Counted from the stretch's first letter, positions 13,299-23,524 are shown. The stretch is 64,000 bases of DNA from JACCQS01 sp963766765 (GCA_963766765.1 CAVYBR010000008.1:1-64000); one strand, 5' to 3'. Made by a program: numbers and translations. The notes: generated from the letters alone by a model not told the origin.

Positions 13299-16042
13299 CT
13301 ACGCGCGGCCCGGTTCGCGTGCGCTCGTCGCCGCGGCGGTGACCTCGGGCCAGGACGTCACGAGTGCGTTGAACATGCCGGCGACCGTGGACCACGATCG
13401 CTTCTCCGCGAGCGCGAAGACGAGATAGGCGAGTTCCTTGACCGTCTCCGGCTCGACGCGGTCGACGGATGCGCCGTGCGAGGATCCGGCCGGCCTCGGC
13501 GAGGCCCTCTCGTCGAGCGCCTTGACCAGGTGCATCGCGACCTCCCAGAGCGAGATGTGTTCGTCGCGCTCGGGGCGGTAGTTGTCCGGAAGCTCGGCAG
13601 TCGTCAGAAGTCACCTCGCCCGCCTTGGCGAGACGGCGCCGGATCTGTCGAGACCCGCGACCGATGTGTTGTAGGCGCGCGGCGAGCGTCTCGGCCTCGC
13701 CGTAGGCCGCCTTGTCGAAGCCATGGGTCTCGAACCACTTCAGACACCAGCGGGTGTCGGTGTCGAAGTCGCCCTCCTGGTCGCGAAAGCACTTCGGCGA
13801 GCACCGTGTTGATCAGCGCGGAGCGCCTCGCGGACGGTGACGTTCTTGCCGTTCGGCTCGACGACCCGCGAGTAGCGGCTGAAAAGACGGCCATACCCGG
13901 GCCGATGGCAGCTTGAGCGAGGTCGACGGGCGCGATGGCGCCCTGCTGCGAAGTTCGCGCAGCTTCTCGGCAGCTCGTCGCGCAGCAGGTCGAGGTAGCC
14001 ACGGCGATCGATGTCGGGGCGATCGTCGGGCCGGGGCCGCAGAGACAAGACGATCGAGGACGCCGAGCGCGTTCGTTCCGCTCGCGATCATCCGATTTCC
14101 CATGCTCACTCCGGATCGGCCAGGTCGAGGTGATCTCCCAGCCGACGGATCATGCCTTCAAGGAGGGTCTCCCAGCCGGTCGACGCCTCGCCCGATTCAT
14201 CGGTCTCGCTTTGCTTGAACGCGTAACAGACGGTGATCGGAAAGTCTCGGCTCGCCGCTTCCCGTGCGTGCGCGAACACCGTCCTGAAGCCGTCCTCGAA
14301 GAAGCTCTTGGCCCCGTGCCTTTCCGCCGTGGCGGTAGGGATTCGCAACGAGTTCCTCGGCCTTCGGCACCAGCAACGTCGAGAGAGGTCGGGATGAACC
14401 TCCAGAGTGCGCCGAAGCCAGACATAGAAGAAGTCGGACAGATCGGAGTATCCGATGTTGTCGTAGTACGGCGGATCGGTCGAGATAACCACGCCGCCGA
14501 TAGGAGCGCGGTGGACGCATCGGCCTGGCGGCTTCCGCCGCCGGCCCGCGCATGAGCGCTCCGATCACACTCGACGATCCATCGCGACTTGACATCCGAC
14601 ATGCCCGAGGGATCGGCGAAGCGGATTGGACCTCAGCGAAGTCCCAAGCCATCGGGATCGCCTGGCGCGCAAACAAATTGCGCGACCTGTTCTTCGGTCC
14701 GGATCCAAGTGACAGATCGACGATCAATATCGGTCGTCCGGCTGACAGCGAAACCCAGATAGGTCGCTACCGCGTCCGCGTAGGCGCTGAGCCGCCGTCT
14801 GTCAGAACACTGGTCGCGTGCTTCGCAACCAGATCGCTAGAGGTCGTGAGCGCCATCAGCTGACGATTTGTGAACAGGTCGACCAGCGAGGCATCCCGTA
14901 CATGGCAGCCGATCAACACGTGGTTGGGAATCGGAACAGTTGGTCGGGAACATCGCGACGGCCGATTCGAACGTCGGCAGCAGCTTCATGCTCCTTGCGG
15001 CCGAGGTAGATCACGTTGACGGTGACCCTCGGCCACGACCGCCATCAGCTGGGCTCCGAGTCCGGACCCTTCGCCTGCCGCCGTGATGTAGTCATTGGGG
15101 GCGACGGCGTCGCATGCTGACGCAAGTGCCGCTGCCCGCGCTCCATCGTGCCGTCGCGCCGCCGAGCGGGCGCCGGCCTTCGCCGTGCCCGACCGAATCA
15201 ACTCGCTGGCCCGACGGGTCACCGCGTCGGCGACGATCGTCGGAACGACATACGCCTCCTTGCCCTTCTTCTTGCCGAGCCACCAAGAGCGCACCAGCGG
15301 CATCTCGATACCGCACGCGGGATTCGGGCAGAACACGGTGCGGGCCCAGATCCACGCGATCGACGGTCTTGCCGTCGACGTTCGGATACAGGTGCCCGAT
15401 CCGCTCCTCGGCCCGTCGCGCATCCAGGCGCCATAGGCCCGAACGTCCGCTGCCAGGCCCTCCGCGCCCGTCCATTCCCGGATCTCCGAGTCGGCCAGCC
15501 CGGGAAGACGGGCGGCTGATCGCGGAACTTCGGCGGGATCTCGATGAGCGCCTTGTTGATCAGAACCGCAACCGGATTGAGGTCGGATGCGTGGGCTTCA
15601 AGGCCCAGGCGCTGGCCTCGAACGGGATGGTGCCGCCGCCGGCGAACGGGTCGAGTATCGCCGGGGGGTTGCCGCCGGTCGACTTAAGGATCTCGGTCGT
15701 GCGCTTCGGCAAGCACTTCTCGTCCGAGCGTTCTCCCAGATCGACGAGCCGCTCGATGATGCCGTGAAGTCGCGCCCGCTCCCGCGCTGGTCTTCCTCCG
15801 TCGGAAACTCGTCCGGTGTGCGCTCGGGGTCGTCGACCGAGCTGAGCGAAGAGGACCGCGCGCGCGGCAGCGAGCGGCGGCGCGCCCACCAGAGGTGAAG
15901 CGTGCGAGGGGTGGCCGTGCGGATGGACTTCTCGCGGGCGGACTGCTTGTTGATCGCCTCCAGGGGCAGCGAAACCTCGATGAGCTTGCGCTTATCAAAC
16001 TGTTCCCTCGACTCGACCCCGAGCGGAGCCGAACGGCTCCAT
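13299..16042 (-). CDS. DUF1156 adenine-specific DNA methyltransferase (frameshifted)
   Basis: Predicted N6-adenine or N4-cytosine DNA methylase, about 910 residues. The N-terminal DUF1156 signature is clear: KRKLIEVSLPLEAINKQSAR, then STLHLWWAR-type and PLAAARAVLFAQL sequence. The SAM-binding motif reads PAILDPFAGGGTIPFEA (about 15,610-15,665). A Cys-rich insert (VFCPNPACGIEMPLVRSWWL) is typical. Catalytic motif IV is DPPYYDNIGYSDLSDFFYVW (about 14,420-14,485). The C-terminus ends LVTSWPEVTAAA before a stop at 13,299. The start is uncertain because of a frame break; the ATG at 16042 is the best candidate. It lies between vsr and DUF499 on the same strand. The modified site cannot be deduced. 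Confidence 0.83.
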
Positions 16043-16044
16043 CT

Positions 16045-16454
16045 GATAGGTACCAGAAGCCCGACAGAACCCGTATATGACCTGGATTGCCCCGATCGGA
16101 CGGCGGCCTCGACGCGGTCCGCCGCCACACCCGGGTCCTCATGCTCCCAGATCCGGACCACGGGCCACCCAAGTTCGCGAATAGGGCGTCGGTCTCGCGG
16201 TCTCGCTCGATGTTGCGGGGAGCTTCGCGGCCCACCAGGCGGCGTTGTTCCTCGGGGCTGTCTTGTGTTCGGGCAGCCGTGCCAGAAACAACCGTCGACG
16301 AACACGGCGACGCGCTGCGCGGAAAACGTGAGGTCGGCCCTCCTCCTCGGCATCCCCGGGATCGGCGCGTCGACTCGGTACCGAAGCCCTCGGGCGTGGA
16401 GCAATCGCCGAAGCAGCAACTCGGCCGTAGTATCCCTCGTTCGCTGTTCGCCAT
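16045..16454 (-). CDS. vsr: very short patch repair endonuclease (frameshifted)
   Basis: Vsr nicks T:G mismatches formed when 5-methylcytosine deaminates and usually accompanies a C5-cytosine methylase. Reassembled from three frames: DTTAELLLRRLLHARGLRYR, then DAPIPGMPRRRADLTFSAQR, the core VAVFVDGCFWHGCP, and NIERDRETDALFANLGWPVV ending RIWEHEDPG. The Asp of RRADLTF and the FWHGCP motif match the Vsr active and zinc sites. About 136 residues, normal length. The ATG at 16454 is 117 bases from the start region of the divergent cytosine methylase, which explains its presence. The exact stop is unclear; it runs into the start of the DUF1156 gene. Confidence 0.85.
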
Positions 16455-16570
16455 GCGCAGCGACGTACTGGATCGAGCACGATCGAGCGTAGGCGCTGTC
16501 GGGCTACCCGGGTCCCAGTCGCTCCAACCGGTCGCGCGGTGTCAGGCACCGCCGGCTAGAGTTCCGTACC

Positions 16571-17660
16571 GTGGTAAGGAATCTCGGTCGTCCTCGCGCG
16601 CCGAGATCCGCGTGCTCGACCTCTTCAGCGGCGCTGGCGGCCTCAGCGAGGGCTTCGCCTCCTCGTCGAGCCACCCGGGTCTACTCCACCGTCGGGCAGT
16701 TGAGTTCGACCTGGCCGCGCGGCGTCGTACGAGGCCAACCACGGTAACCAAGGTCTTCGCCGGCGCCATCGAAGACTGGTTCGCGACGGAGGAAGTGCCA
16801 TCAGCCGACCTCATCATTGGCGGGCCGCCATGCAGGGCTTCTCGGCGTTGGGCAAGAAGGATGTGGACGAAGCGGAACCGCCTCTGGGAGTACTACGCGC
16901 AGACGATCGTCGAAGCTCAGCCGAAGTTCTTCGTTCTGGAGAACGTCCCCCGGTTCTTCCAGCCACCAATTCGGGCAGTTCAGAGAAATGTGCGAGCCGA
17001 ATGGCAGCACTGCATGACTACAGCTTCGAGGCGAAGGTTCTCAACGCCGCAGAGTACGGGGCAGCCCAGGTTCGCAAGCGCGTGATCCTGATCGGGCATC
17101 ACCGGGACCTGCCCTCGCCCGGCTATCCAGAAGGATCCAGCCGCGGTTCAAGGTCGAAGTAGAACTGCGTCCGTGCTCGACAACCTCCGGCCGAAGTGCG
17201 ACGAAGAACCTCCCGGCCAGGAAGACGAGTTCGCCGGCAAGCACTTCAGGGGCCTATCGGACCGACGAACTCCACTTGACGCGCCGCTACGAGGAGAACT
17301 CACTGGAGCGCTTCGCCCACATCAAGGAAGGCGAAAACCGCTTCAAGCTGCCGGACAGCCTGAAGTCAGACTGCTGGCTCAAGCACACCACCGGCTCCGG
17401 CGATGTCATGGGACGCCTGGTGGGATCGGCCGTCGGTGACGATCCGAACTGAGTTTTTCAAGCCCGAGAAGGGTCGCTACCTCCACCCCTCGGAGCCGCG
17501 CGCCCTCACCCATCAAGAGGCAGCGCGTATCCAGGGATTTCGAGACACCTACAAGTGGGTGGGATCGAAGACGGCGATTGCGCGACAGATTGGAAACGCC
17601 GTGCCGATCCCGCTTGGCAGAGCGATCGCTCGGCATCTCCTTCCCAAGTTCGACGCCTGA
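16571..17660 (+). CDS. C5-cytosine DNA methyltransferase (frameshifted)
   Basis: M.HpaII-type DNA (cytosine-5-)-methyltransferase, about 360 residues. Motif I is IRVLDLFSGAGGLSEGF (about 16,607-16,660). Motif IV (DLIIGGPPC then QGFSALGKKD in the next frame) holds the catalytic Cys, and motif VI is ENVPRFFQ. Then come SFEAKVLNAAEYGAAQVRKR and motif VIII VILIGHHRDLP. The target-recognition region has HIKEGENRFKLPDSLKSDCW. Motifs IX and X read FKPEKGRYLHPSEPRALTHQ and GNAVPIPLGRAIARHLLPKF, with the stop at 17660. Frame breaks near 16,700, 16,840, 16,960, 17,150 and 17,410. The start is taken as the GTG at 16571. It is divergent from vsr and likely provides the methylated sites that Vsr protects from deamination damage. 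Confidence 0.88.
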
Positions 17661-17668
17661 CGACAAGC

Positions 17669-17838
17669 ATGGATTCGCAAGAAACGACGATGCGCTGACT
17701 CTTACGTTCGATCCACACACGATCGAACACGTCGGCTCGAACATGTACTCCAGGCTTCCGATCGCTGTCGCCGAACTGGTTGCCAAACGCGTACGAAATC
17801 GACGCGACCAGCATCGAAGTCCGGATCAGCGGACCTGA
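17669..17838 (+). CDS. N-terminal fragment of a second GHKL ATPase (truncated)
   Basis: Eight bases after the cytosine methylase stop an ATG opens a frame that, with one-base corrections, reads LTLTFDPHTIEHVGSNMYSR, then LPIAVAELVANAYEIDATSI and EVRISGPDG. This is the start of a HATPase_c_3 (HSP90/MORC-like) domain, with E and N of AELVANAY in the ATP-binding motif. The domain is not completed: the next recognisable coding belongs to a DUF2075 protein. Either a deletion fused the two genes or the assembly skipped sequence here. Confidence 0.6.
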
Positions 17839-19407
17839 CGGAGTGGAGGTCGAGGCCCACGGAGGGGGGAGCCGTACGACGGCGACAGAGAACTAGTGGC
17901 CGTCGATGGCTACCACGGTCATCCGAGTCTGCATCCGGTTTGCGCAGGTGCGGGCTACGGCGAGTACCTCCTGGACTTCACCCGGCTTTTCCACGACGAC
18001 CGGACTCACTACGCCGGGGGGGCGTACCTCCACAACGCCGACGACGGCCGGGTCGGCGACCTCTACGACTATCCCCGGACCAATTGGGGCTCAGCCTCTT
18101 CACCGGCCAGCGGCGGGGTCAGTTCCTTGACATTCCTGCGGAGTCGGTTGGCGCCGAGCACGGTGCGCCGTACGCGGACCTGTTCCTCAGCTCCGGGATC
18201 GCGCCGAGCAAGGAGCTGCTCGCCGTCGCTGCCGACGAGATCGGTGCGCGAGCAGTTCGTACTGCTGGATGAGCAGGAGGTCGCCTTCGACATCGTTCTG
18301 CACGAGGTGGAGAAGGCCGCGCCGGTGATCACAAGAGCGTCGTGATCGTCTCCGGCGGCCCCGGCAGCGGGAAGAGCGTGATCGCCCTGTCCCTCCTGGG
18401 TGAGCTGGGCCGGCGCGGGCCGCGGCCGTACACGCCACCGGCTCGATCGTTCACCCAGACGCTGCGCAAGGTGGCCGGCCGTAAGGCCCGAGAGTGCAGT
18501 CACTGTTCAAGTACTTCAACAGCTTCATGGCCGCCGAACGCAACGGGCTCGACGTACTCATCGGCGACGAGGCGCACCGCATCCGTGAGACGTCGGCGAA
18601 TCGCTGGACGAAGGCGGCGCTGCGCACGGGAAGCCGCAGGTGGATGAGTTGATCGACGCTGCGCGCGTCCCGGTGTTCCTTCTCGACGAACACCAGGTCG
18701 TACGGCCCGGCGAGTCGGCACCGCGGATGAGATCGAGAAGGCGGCGCGGGCGCGGGGCTGATGTGCACACGGTCGACTCGACGCGCAGTTCCGATGTGGC
18801 GGCAGCGAGGCTACGAGCGAATGGGTCGAGCGGCTGCTGGGTCTGGCCGATGGTGGCCCGGTTGATGGACCGGCGACCCCTAATTCGAGGTACGACGTGG
18901 CGAGACGCCGCATCCGCACTCGAAGCGCTCCTGCGCGCCAACGCAGACGCGGGCTACGGAGCCCGGATGGCCGCCGGCTACTGCTGGCCGTGGAGTGATC
19001 CGCGAGCTGACGGGTCGCTCGTCGCCGACGTGTCATCGGCGACTGGTCGCGGCCGTGGAACCTGCAAGGGTGATCGGTCGGTCGGGGGCGCTCCACCGGC
19101 AGCTTGTGGGCGACTGATCCGGCCGGCTTCGGTCAGGTCGGCTGCGTCTATACGGCGCAGGGATTCGAGTACGACTGGAACGGCGTGATCATCGGACCGG
19201 ATCTGGTCTGGCGCGGCGACGGGTGGGACGGTGGTCCGGTCGGCCAAAAGGATCCGGACTTCCGAACGGACGAAGGTCGACGACTTGGAGTTCGACGCGC
19301 TGGTGCGGAACGTCTACAAGGTCCTGCTGACCCGCGGGATGAGCGGAACGGTCATCTACTCCACGGATGAGGAGACGCGGGAGAAGTTACGGGAGTTGGT
19401 GGGGTAG
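17839..19407 (+). CDS. DUF2075 P-loop protein, N-terminus missing (frameshifted)
   Basis: DUF2075 proteins are P-loop NTPases resembling superfamily I helicases. The first recognisable residues are PYDGDRELVAVDGYHGHPSL, then GYGEYLLDFTRLFHDDRTHY, corresponding to the middle of the nuclease-like N-terminal region in actinobacterial relatives. The ATPase core has VIVSGGPGSGKSVIALSLLG (Walker A, about 18,343-18,402), KYFNSFMAAERNGLDVLIGD with EAHRIRE (Walker B), FLLDEHQVVRPGE and GCVYTAQGFEYDWNGVIIGP. The C-terminus LLTRGMSGTVIYSTDEETRE ends at 19407. About 100 upstream residues are absent because the sequence joins a GHKL ATPase start at about 17,838. At least six frame breaks. It converges on hicB. 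Confidence 0.8.
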
Positions 19408-19448
19408 CCGAGCCTGTTTTCGTCGCCCCCATTGGCAGAGGCGGCTGT

Positions 19449-19835
19449 TCAGCTCTTCTGTGTCAGCTGAGAGACCCGGCCGCGTGAGATGTCCATGACC
19501 TCCGCTACATCAGAGACGGACAGCCCGTACGCGCGTAGGTCCCGGGCAACCCGACGGGATTCGGCGGCAGCCTCCTCTTGGGCATAGGCGGCCGCGGCGG
19601 TTGCCTCGCGCGCCGCGGCGGCTTGCTTCTCTAGGCCCCCCAGGGCGGCGACCACGCTGACGGAGTATTCGTCTGGTTCACCACCGAGCATGGTCGCGAG
19701 GTAGTCGCGCGCCTGATCTTCGGCTCCGGCGAGAGTCGCGGATTGAGTTACACCGATGTCGCCGACGTAGAGCTCCCAGCCCCCCTCCCATCGCTCGGCG
19801 CGAACGGTGAACGACGTGCTCTTCGCTGCAGCCAT
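19449..19835 (-). CDS. hicB: HicB-family antitoxin with C-terminal helix-turn-helix
   Basis: Antitoxin partner of HicA, 128 residues. The N-terminal HicB fold reads KSTSFTVRAERWEGGWELYV. A helical Ala/Glu-rich linker (AAAAREATAAAAYAQEEAAA) leads to a C-terminal helix-turn-helix, LSVSDVAEVMDISRGRVSQL, which should bind the operator upstream of hicA. Start chosen at the ATG at 19835 (MAAAKSTS), which directly abuts the expected end of hicA; an open frame extends further upstream but lies inside hicA. It ends 42 bases from the convergent DUF2075 stop. Confidence 0.8.
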   Translation of the reverse strand: MAAAKSTSFTVRAERWEGGWELYVGDIGVTQSATLAGAEDQARDYLATMLGGEPDEYSVSVVAALGGLEKQAAAAREATAAAAYAQEEAAAESRRVARDLRAYGLSVSDVAEVMDISRGRVSQLTQKS

Positions 19836-20020
19836 CCCTTCCGTAGGCACTGCATCTTGCTGATGACGTCCCGCACGACTCCGGGTGACACCGTCTGGTG
19901 GCGCGGTATGGACGTCATGTGTCGGCCGCATGGGCAGTACCACTTGACGTGACTGCCCTTGCCTTGCTCCGAGCGACAGCCGTTCGTATTGAGCTTTGTG
20001 GCGATGTCCCGATACTTCAT
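19748..20020 (-). CDS. hicA: HicA-family toxin (mRNA interferase), 3' end probably frameshifted
   Basis: HicA is a small double-stranded-RNA-binding-fold ribonuclease that cuts mRNA. The sequence MKYRDIATKLNTNGCRSEQG is followed by KGSHVKWYCPCGRHMTSIPR and VVRDVISKMQCLRKGWLQ. The His of GSHVKW is the catalytic residue in the family. The natural end should be at about 19,825 just after GWLQ, next to the hicB start; as sequenced the frame runs on to 19748 inside hicB, suggesting a base error. ATG codons at 20020 and 20032 are both possible. Confidence 0.8.
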   Translation of the reverse strand: MKYRDIATKLNTNGCRSEQGKGSHVKWYCPCGRHMTSIPRHQTVSPGVVRDVISKMQCLRKGWLQRRARRSPFAPSDGRGAGSSTSATSV

Positions 20021-20038
20021 ACCCGAGACCATGAGGCT

Positions 20039-20057
20039 AGTTTAGTCCCCCTAAACT
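20039..20057. promoter_or_regulatory. palindromic operator candidate upstream of hicAB
   Basis: AGTTTAG-TCCCC-CTAAACT is a perfect 7-bp inverted repeat only 7 bases upstream of the first hicA start codon. The sub-motif GTCCCCCTA recurs at 20070-20078. HicB here carries a C-terminal helix-turn-helix, so this is the natural autoregulatory site. Confidence 0.55.
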
Positions 20058-20185
20058 TGCAATGTCCGGTCCCCCTAGATAGTTCGGGGGACGTTGACGC
20101 TAGCTGGGAGGTCGGACCAGACGACGTCTCACCGACTGGCGATCAGCGTGGAGCACGTGCCACGGGCCGGCGGCCTGCCGCGGCA

Positions 20186-23100
20186 TCACGATGACCCGTT
20201 CGACCGACGCGCATCGCTCAGGCTGCTTTCGAACGGCGCACCGTGGTCACCCGCGACGTGCCCTTCGGACCTTTGAGTGCTCCGTACCCGGTATGCCTTC
20301 AGTCCGATCGGAAGATCTGAGAGTATTTCCGATCCCCTACGACCAATAATCTCGTGAATCGTCCCATCCATCGCGCGATAGACGACGTGTTGAGTATTCG
20401 GCCCCTCCACGGTGAACGCGGTTGGTTTGTCGGTGGCCTGCGGAGCCAGCGCCTGCAGGGTGACGTCGATGTGGCCAGGGATACCGCCGCCGGGATACCA
20501 CCACAGCTCGTTCAGATGGCCGTCTGCACTGCGGTAGATCACGTGTTTTGTGTTCGTGCCGGCTTGGTAGTACGCGACGGGGTCGCTGTCCGCTGCTGGA
20601 GCACCGCCCGCCGCGGCACTCAGATCCCAGTGGCTCACCCGGTCGACGCCGGCCCACCACAGCTCGTGGATGTGTCCGTCGCTGCCGCGGTAGGTGACCT
20701 GGTGGACATTGTTGTGGCCGGTGTAATACGCGGCCGGGTCCCCGGCCGCCTGCGGGGCGCCAGCCACCCCGGTCAAGTTGTCGTGACCCACGGCACCGGT
20801 CGACCAATAGAAGGTGTGGATGTGTCCGTCCGTGCCGCGGAAGGCGACGATGTTCTCGCCGGTGTTCGTATTCACGTACGGCGCAGGGTCACCCGCGCAC
20901 GGCACGGACCCGGACTCTGATTCCAGATACCCAGTGCCCGGCGCTGCCGTTCCAGTCCAATACATTTCGCAGAGGCGGCCGTCCTCAGTCCGGTACACGA
21001 CGTTGTTGGTCCCGTCCTTCTGTACGTACCCAACCGGCCGGCCCGCCGCCTTTGGCCCGCCGGAGGCCATGCTCAAGCTGTCGTGTCCCACCGCGCCGGT
21101 CGACCAATAGAGACTGTGCACGTGTCCATCGGTCCCTCGATAGACCGCGACCTGATTTCCTCCGGTCGTATCGAAGTAGATCGTGGGATCGGCCGCCGCG
21201 TGGGTCGGATTGTTGGCCTCCTGAGTCAGGTTGCTCGTGCCAGCATCCGCCCCTCTCCAGAGCTCGTGCAGGTTCCCGTCGCCATCGCGATACACAACAT
21301 TCGTGTTGCCGAGGGCCGGCACCACGATCCCTGAAGGCGAGCCCGCCGCGACGGGGGCCCCGTACGGACGGGACCGTTCCGAGTGGACGTACCTGCGCGG
21401 CGGATCCACGCGGATCGCGTCCTCCCACGGCAGCCGATACTGACTCGCTTCAAGGCGTTCGGTGAACAAATAGTGGATCTTCTCGATGACACTGTTCTTG
21501 ACGAGCAGCATCCGGAAGCCGGTGAAGCTGACGTGTGAGTTGTCCAGCGGCCCGAGGGCCCCGGTCTGCAGCACGAGGGGTCGGTGTTCTGCCCACCAGG
21601 CCGCGGGGTCGGAGGCTGAGGAAAGCGGGTTTGGGTACGGCGGTACTTGTAGCTGGTTGTCCGCCGAGGCCTCGTACGGCAATCGCCACGGCCGCGCGTC
21701 AGGTGCGGCACCGGGCACGACCTCGACGTAGGTGGTCTCCGTTTGGTTACGCCCCACCAACGGCAGAGGAAAGTGCCGCGTCGGGTAGTACTGGGCCGGA
21801 TTGTGTGTGTAGAAGTCCATATAGAAGCCGAGTTCGCCGGTCGCCATCTTCCGGACGCTGAACTCGTTGTGCCGATGGGTGTGTCCGGCCAGGACGACAT
21901 CAGCCGGCCGTTTCGATCCGACCCCGGCGAGCAGCGCCATCAACTGCTCGGCGTAACCACGCGAGACGCCGTGATCGAGCAGGTCCTGGCTGTCCACCCG
22001 CTTGACGAACGTCGGTGCCCGCTTGTCACGTTCCCCCGGGAACCACAGGGGGTGCTTGGCCTCTATCTCGTCGTAGGAGTCACCACTGTGCCGGACCAGA
22101 AAAGGCGCAACCTCCAAGGACTGCGCCGGCCGCTGCGTCTCGCGTAGGAAGTACGGGTACTCGTTGCCCCAGACGTTGAACAACGGTGCATGCAGGCCGA
22201 GGATGAACAAGCCGCCGTCGGGCGTACCCGCGAGCGCCTCCGAAGCCATGCGCAACTCCGCATCGGTGACGCCTTCGCAATTGGGCGATCCGCCGACGAA
22301 TGTCGATTCGTCCTCGGAGCCAAAGCCGATGAATTCCTTCACCGCATTGAACAGGTCGGTGACCATGCCCACGTCCCACGAGCTGTCGAGCATCACTATG
22401 CGGTGCGCGCCCAGCTGCACCACGTACGAGCCGTGGTCGGAAAGAAACGTTCTGAGCGGCTTGTTCCCCGGTTCGACCTCGAGCATCCGCGCCGCCCCGT
22501 CCTCGCCGACGTTCTGAACGTCCGTTCCCGATCCGCCATCAAGCAGGTTGGTCAGCACCACGGCATCCTCTTGGGCCAGCAGGTAGCCGGAGAAGTTCTT
22601 GACCCGCGACAGGTCCTTTCCCAGGTTGGCGTCGAAGATCAGCTTGTACGGGTGCTTTCGGTAGTCGTGGTTGCCGGGCACCATGAAGATCGGGACGAGC
22701 AGTTCTTCCACGTCGGGGAACTCAGGCCCCGGAGCCGTACCCAGAATGAGTTGGCGGAGGAACTCCGCATTGCCGCCGCCGTCGGGGTCGTCATCGTCTT
22801 CGTGCATGTAATCGAACAGGTCGCCGGTGGCGAGGATGACGTCCAGCGTGCCAAGTCCATGCAGGTAGTTGGCGTAGCGCACAAAACCGCGGAACCGGTC
22901 GTTCCAGTTGTACATGCGCGCAGCGGCATCAGGTCGGCCGGCGCCGATGAGCAGTTCGCGAAAGCGGTCTATCCGGCGAGCGACATGCATGTCGGTGATG
23001 TGTGCAATGCCGAAGTCGGTCCACGCCGAGCGGCGGTAGAAGGCATGCGGTGCAACGACTCTCCATTGCCCGGCGTTGTCGCGAAAGGCAACGTCGTACA

Positions 23101-23524
23101 ACTGACGTTCTAACGGCAGGAAAGGCGCGCCGACCGCCAGACCGTACACCGCCGGAATCGTCGTACCGCCGACTCCGGTGTCCCGCTCCGGCACTACGAC
23201 GTCCGCTCGGCCGACGCTGATAGGAAGGGGCGCCGCTGCCGGGCCACGAGTGGGGATGAGGCCCAGCCGGTCCCCTAGCGCCTCGTGGATCAGGGGTACG
23301 AGCTGGTCGACCTCCCAATGACCTAGGCGAAAGTTGAGGGCATCCGGCTCGAACGGGGTGACATCGGTGGCGATGGTTGGCCGGCCCACCAGCGGGAAGC
23401 CGAAGTTGATGATGGCGTCGCCACCGGCCCCGTTGATCGCTATCCCGCGCTCGTACGCGCGAGCCGTACCGCCGGTGACTGGATATGCATCGGAGAGCGG
23501 CGCGCCGAGATCCTCAATTGACAT
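20186..23524 (-). CDS. calcineurin-like metallophosphoesterase (TIGR03767 type) with C-terminal lectin-like beta-propeller
   Basis: Two-part protein of 1,112 residues. Residues 1 to about 690 resemble the actinobacterial TIGR03767 metallophosphoesterases, with metal motifs DMHV (near residue 180), GDLFDYMHEDDDD, VPGNHDYRKHPY and VLAGHTHRHNEF. From about 740 to 1,070 are seven blade-like repeats of about 45 residues, each with a core such as YRGTDGHVHSLYWSTG or YRSADGHLNELWWYPGG, resembling fucose-lectin/PLL propellers. No signal peptide or membrane segment is visible, so export is unclear. The last 40 residues look unlike a propeller end and may be frameshifted. Phosphoesterase activity is well supported; the substrate is not known, and the propeller suggests binding of a glycan. 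Confidence 0.85.
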   Translation of the reverse strand: MSIEDLGAPLSDAYPVTGGTARAYERGIAINGAGGDAIINFGFPLVGRPTIATDVTPFEPDALNFRLGHWEVDQLVPLIHEALGDRLGLIPTRGPAAAPLPISVGRADVVVPERDTGVGGTTIPAVYGLAVGAPFLPLERQLYDVAFRDNAGQWRVVAPHAFYRRSAWTDFGIAHITDMHVARRIDRFRELLIGAGRPDAAARMYNWNDRFRGFVRYANYLHGLGTLDVILATGDLFDYMHEDDDDPDGGGNAEFLRQLILGTAPGPEFPDVEELLVPIFMVPGNHDYRKHPYKLIFDANLGKDLSRVKNFSGYLLAQEDAVVLTNLLDGGSGTDVQNVGEDGAARMLEVEPGNKPLRTFLSDHGSYVVQLGAHRIVMLDSSWDVGMVTDLFNAVKEFIGFGSEDESTFVGGSPNCEGVTDAELRMASEALAGTPDGGLFILGLHAPLFNVWGNEYPYFLRETQRPAQSLEVAPFLVRHSGDSYDEIEAKHPLWFPGERDKRAPTFVKRVDSQDLLDHGVSRGYAEQLMALLAGVGSKRPADVVLAGHTHRHNEFSVRKMATGELGFYMDFYTHNPAQYYPTRHFPLPLVGRNQTETTYVEVVPGAAPDARPWRLPYEASADNQLQVPPYPNPLSSASDPAAWWAEHRPLVLQTGALGPLDNSHVSFTGFRMLLVKNSVIEKIHYLFTERLEASQYRLPWEDAIRVDPPRRYVHSERSRPYGAPVAAGSPSGIVVPALGNTNVVYRDGDGNLHELWRGADAGTSNLTQEANNPTHAAADPTIYFDTTGGNQVAVYRGTDGHVHSLYWSTGAVGHDSLSMASGGPKAAGRPVGYVQKDGTNNVVYRTEDGRLCEMYWTGTAAPGTGYLESESGSVPCAGDPAPYVNTNTGENIVAFRGTDGHIHTFYWSTGAVGHDNLTGVAGAPQAAGDPAAYYTGHNNVHQVTYRGSDGHIHELWWAGVDRVSHWDLSAAAGGAPAADSDPVAYYQAGTNTKHVIYRSADGHLNELWWYPGGGIPGHIDVTLQALAPQATDKPTAFTVEGPNTQHVVYRAMDGTIHEIIGRRGSEILSDLPIGLKAYRVRSTQRSEGHVAGDHGAPFESSLSDARRSNGSS

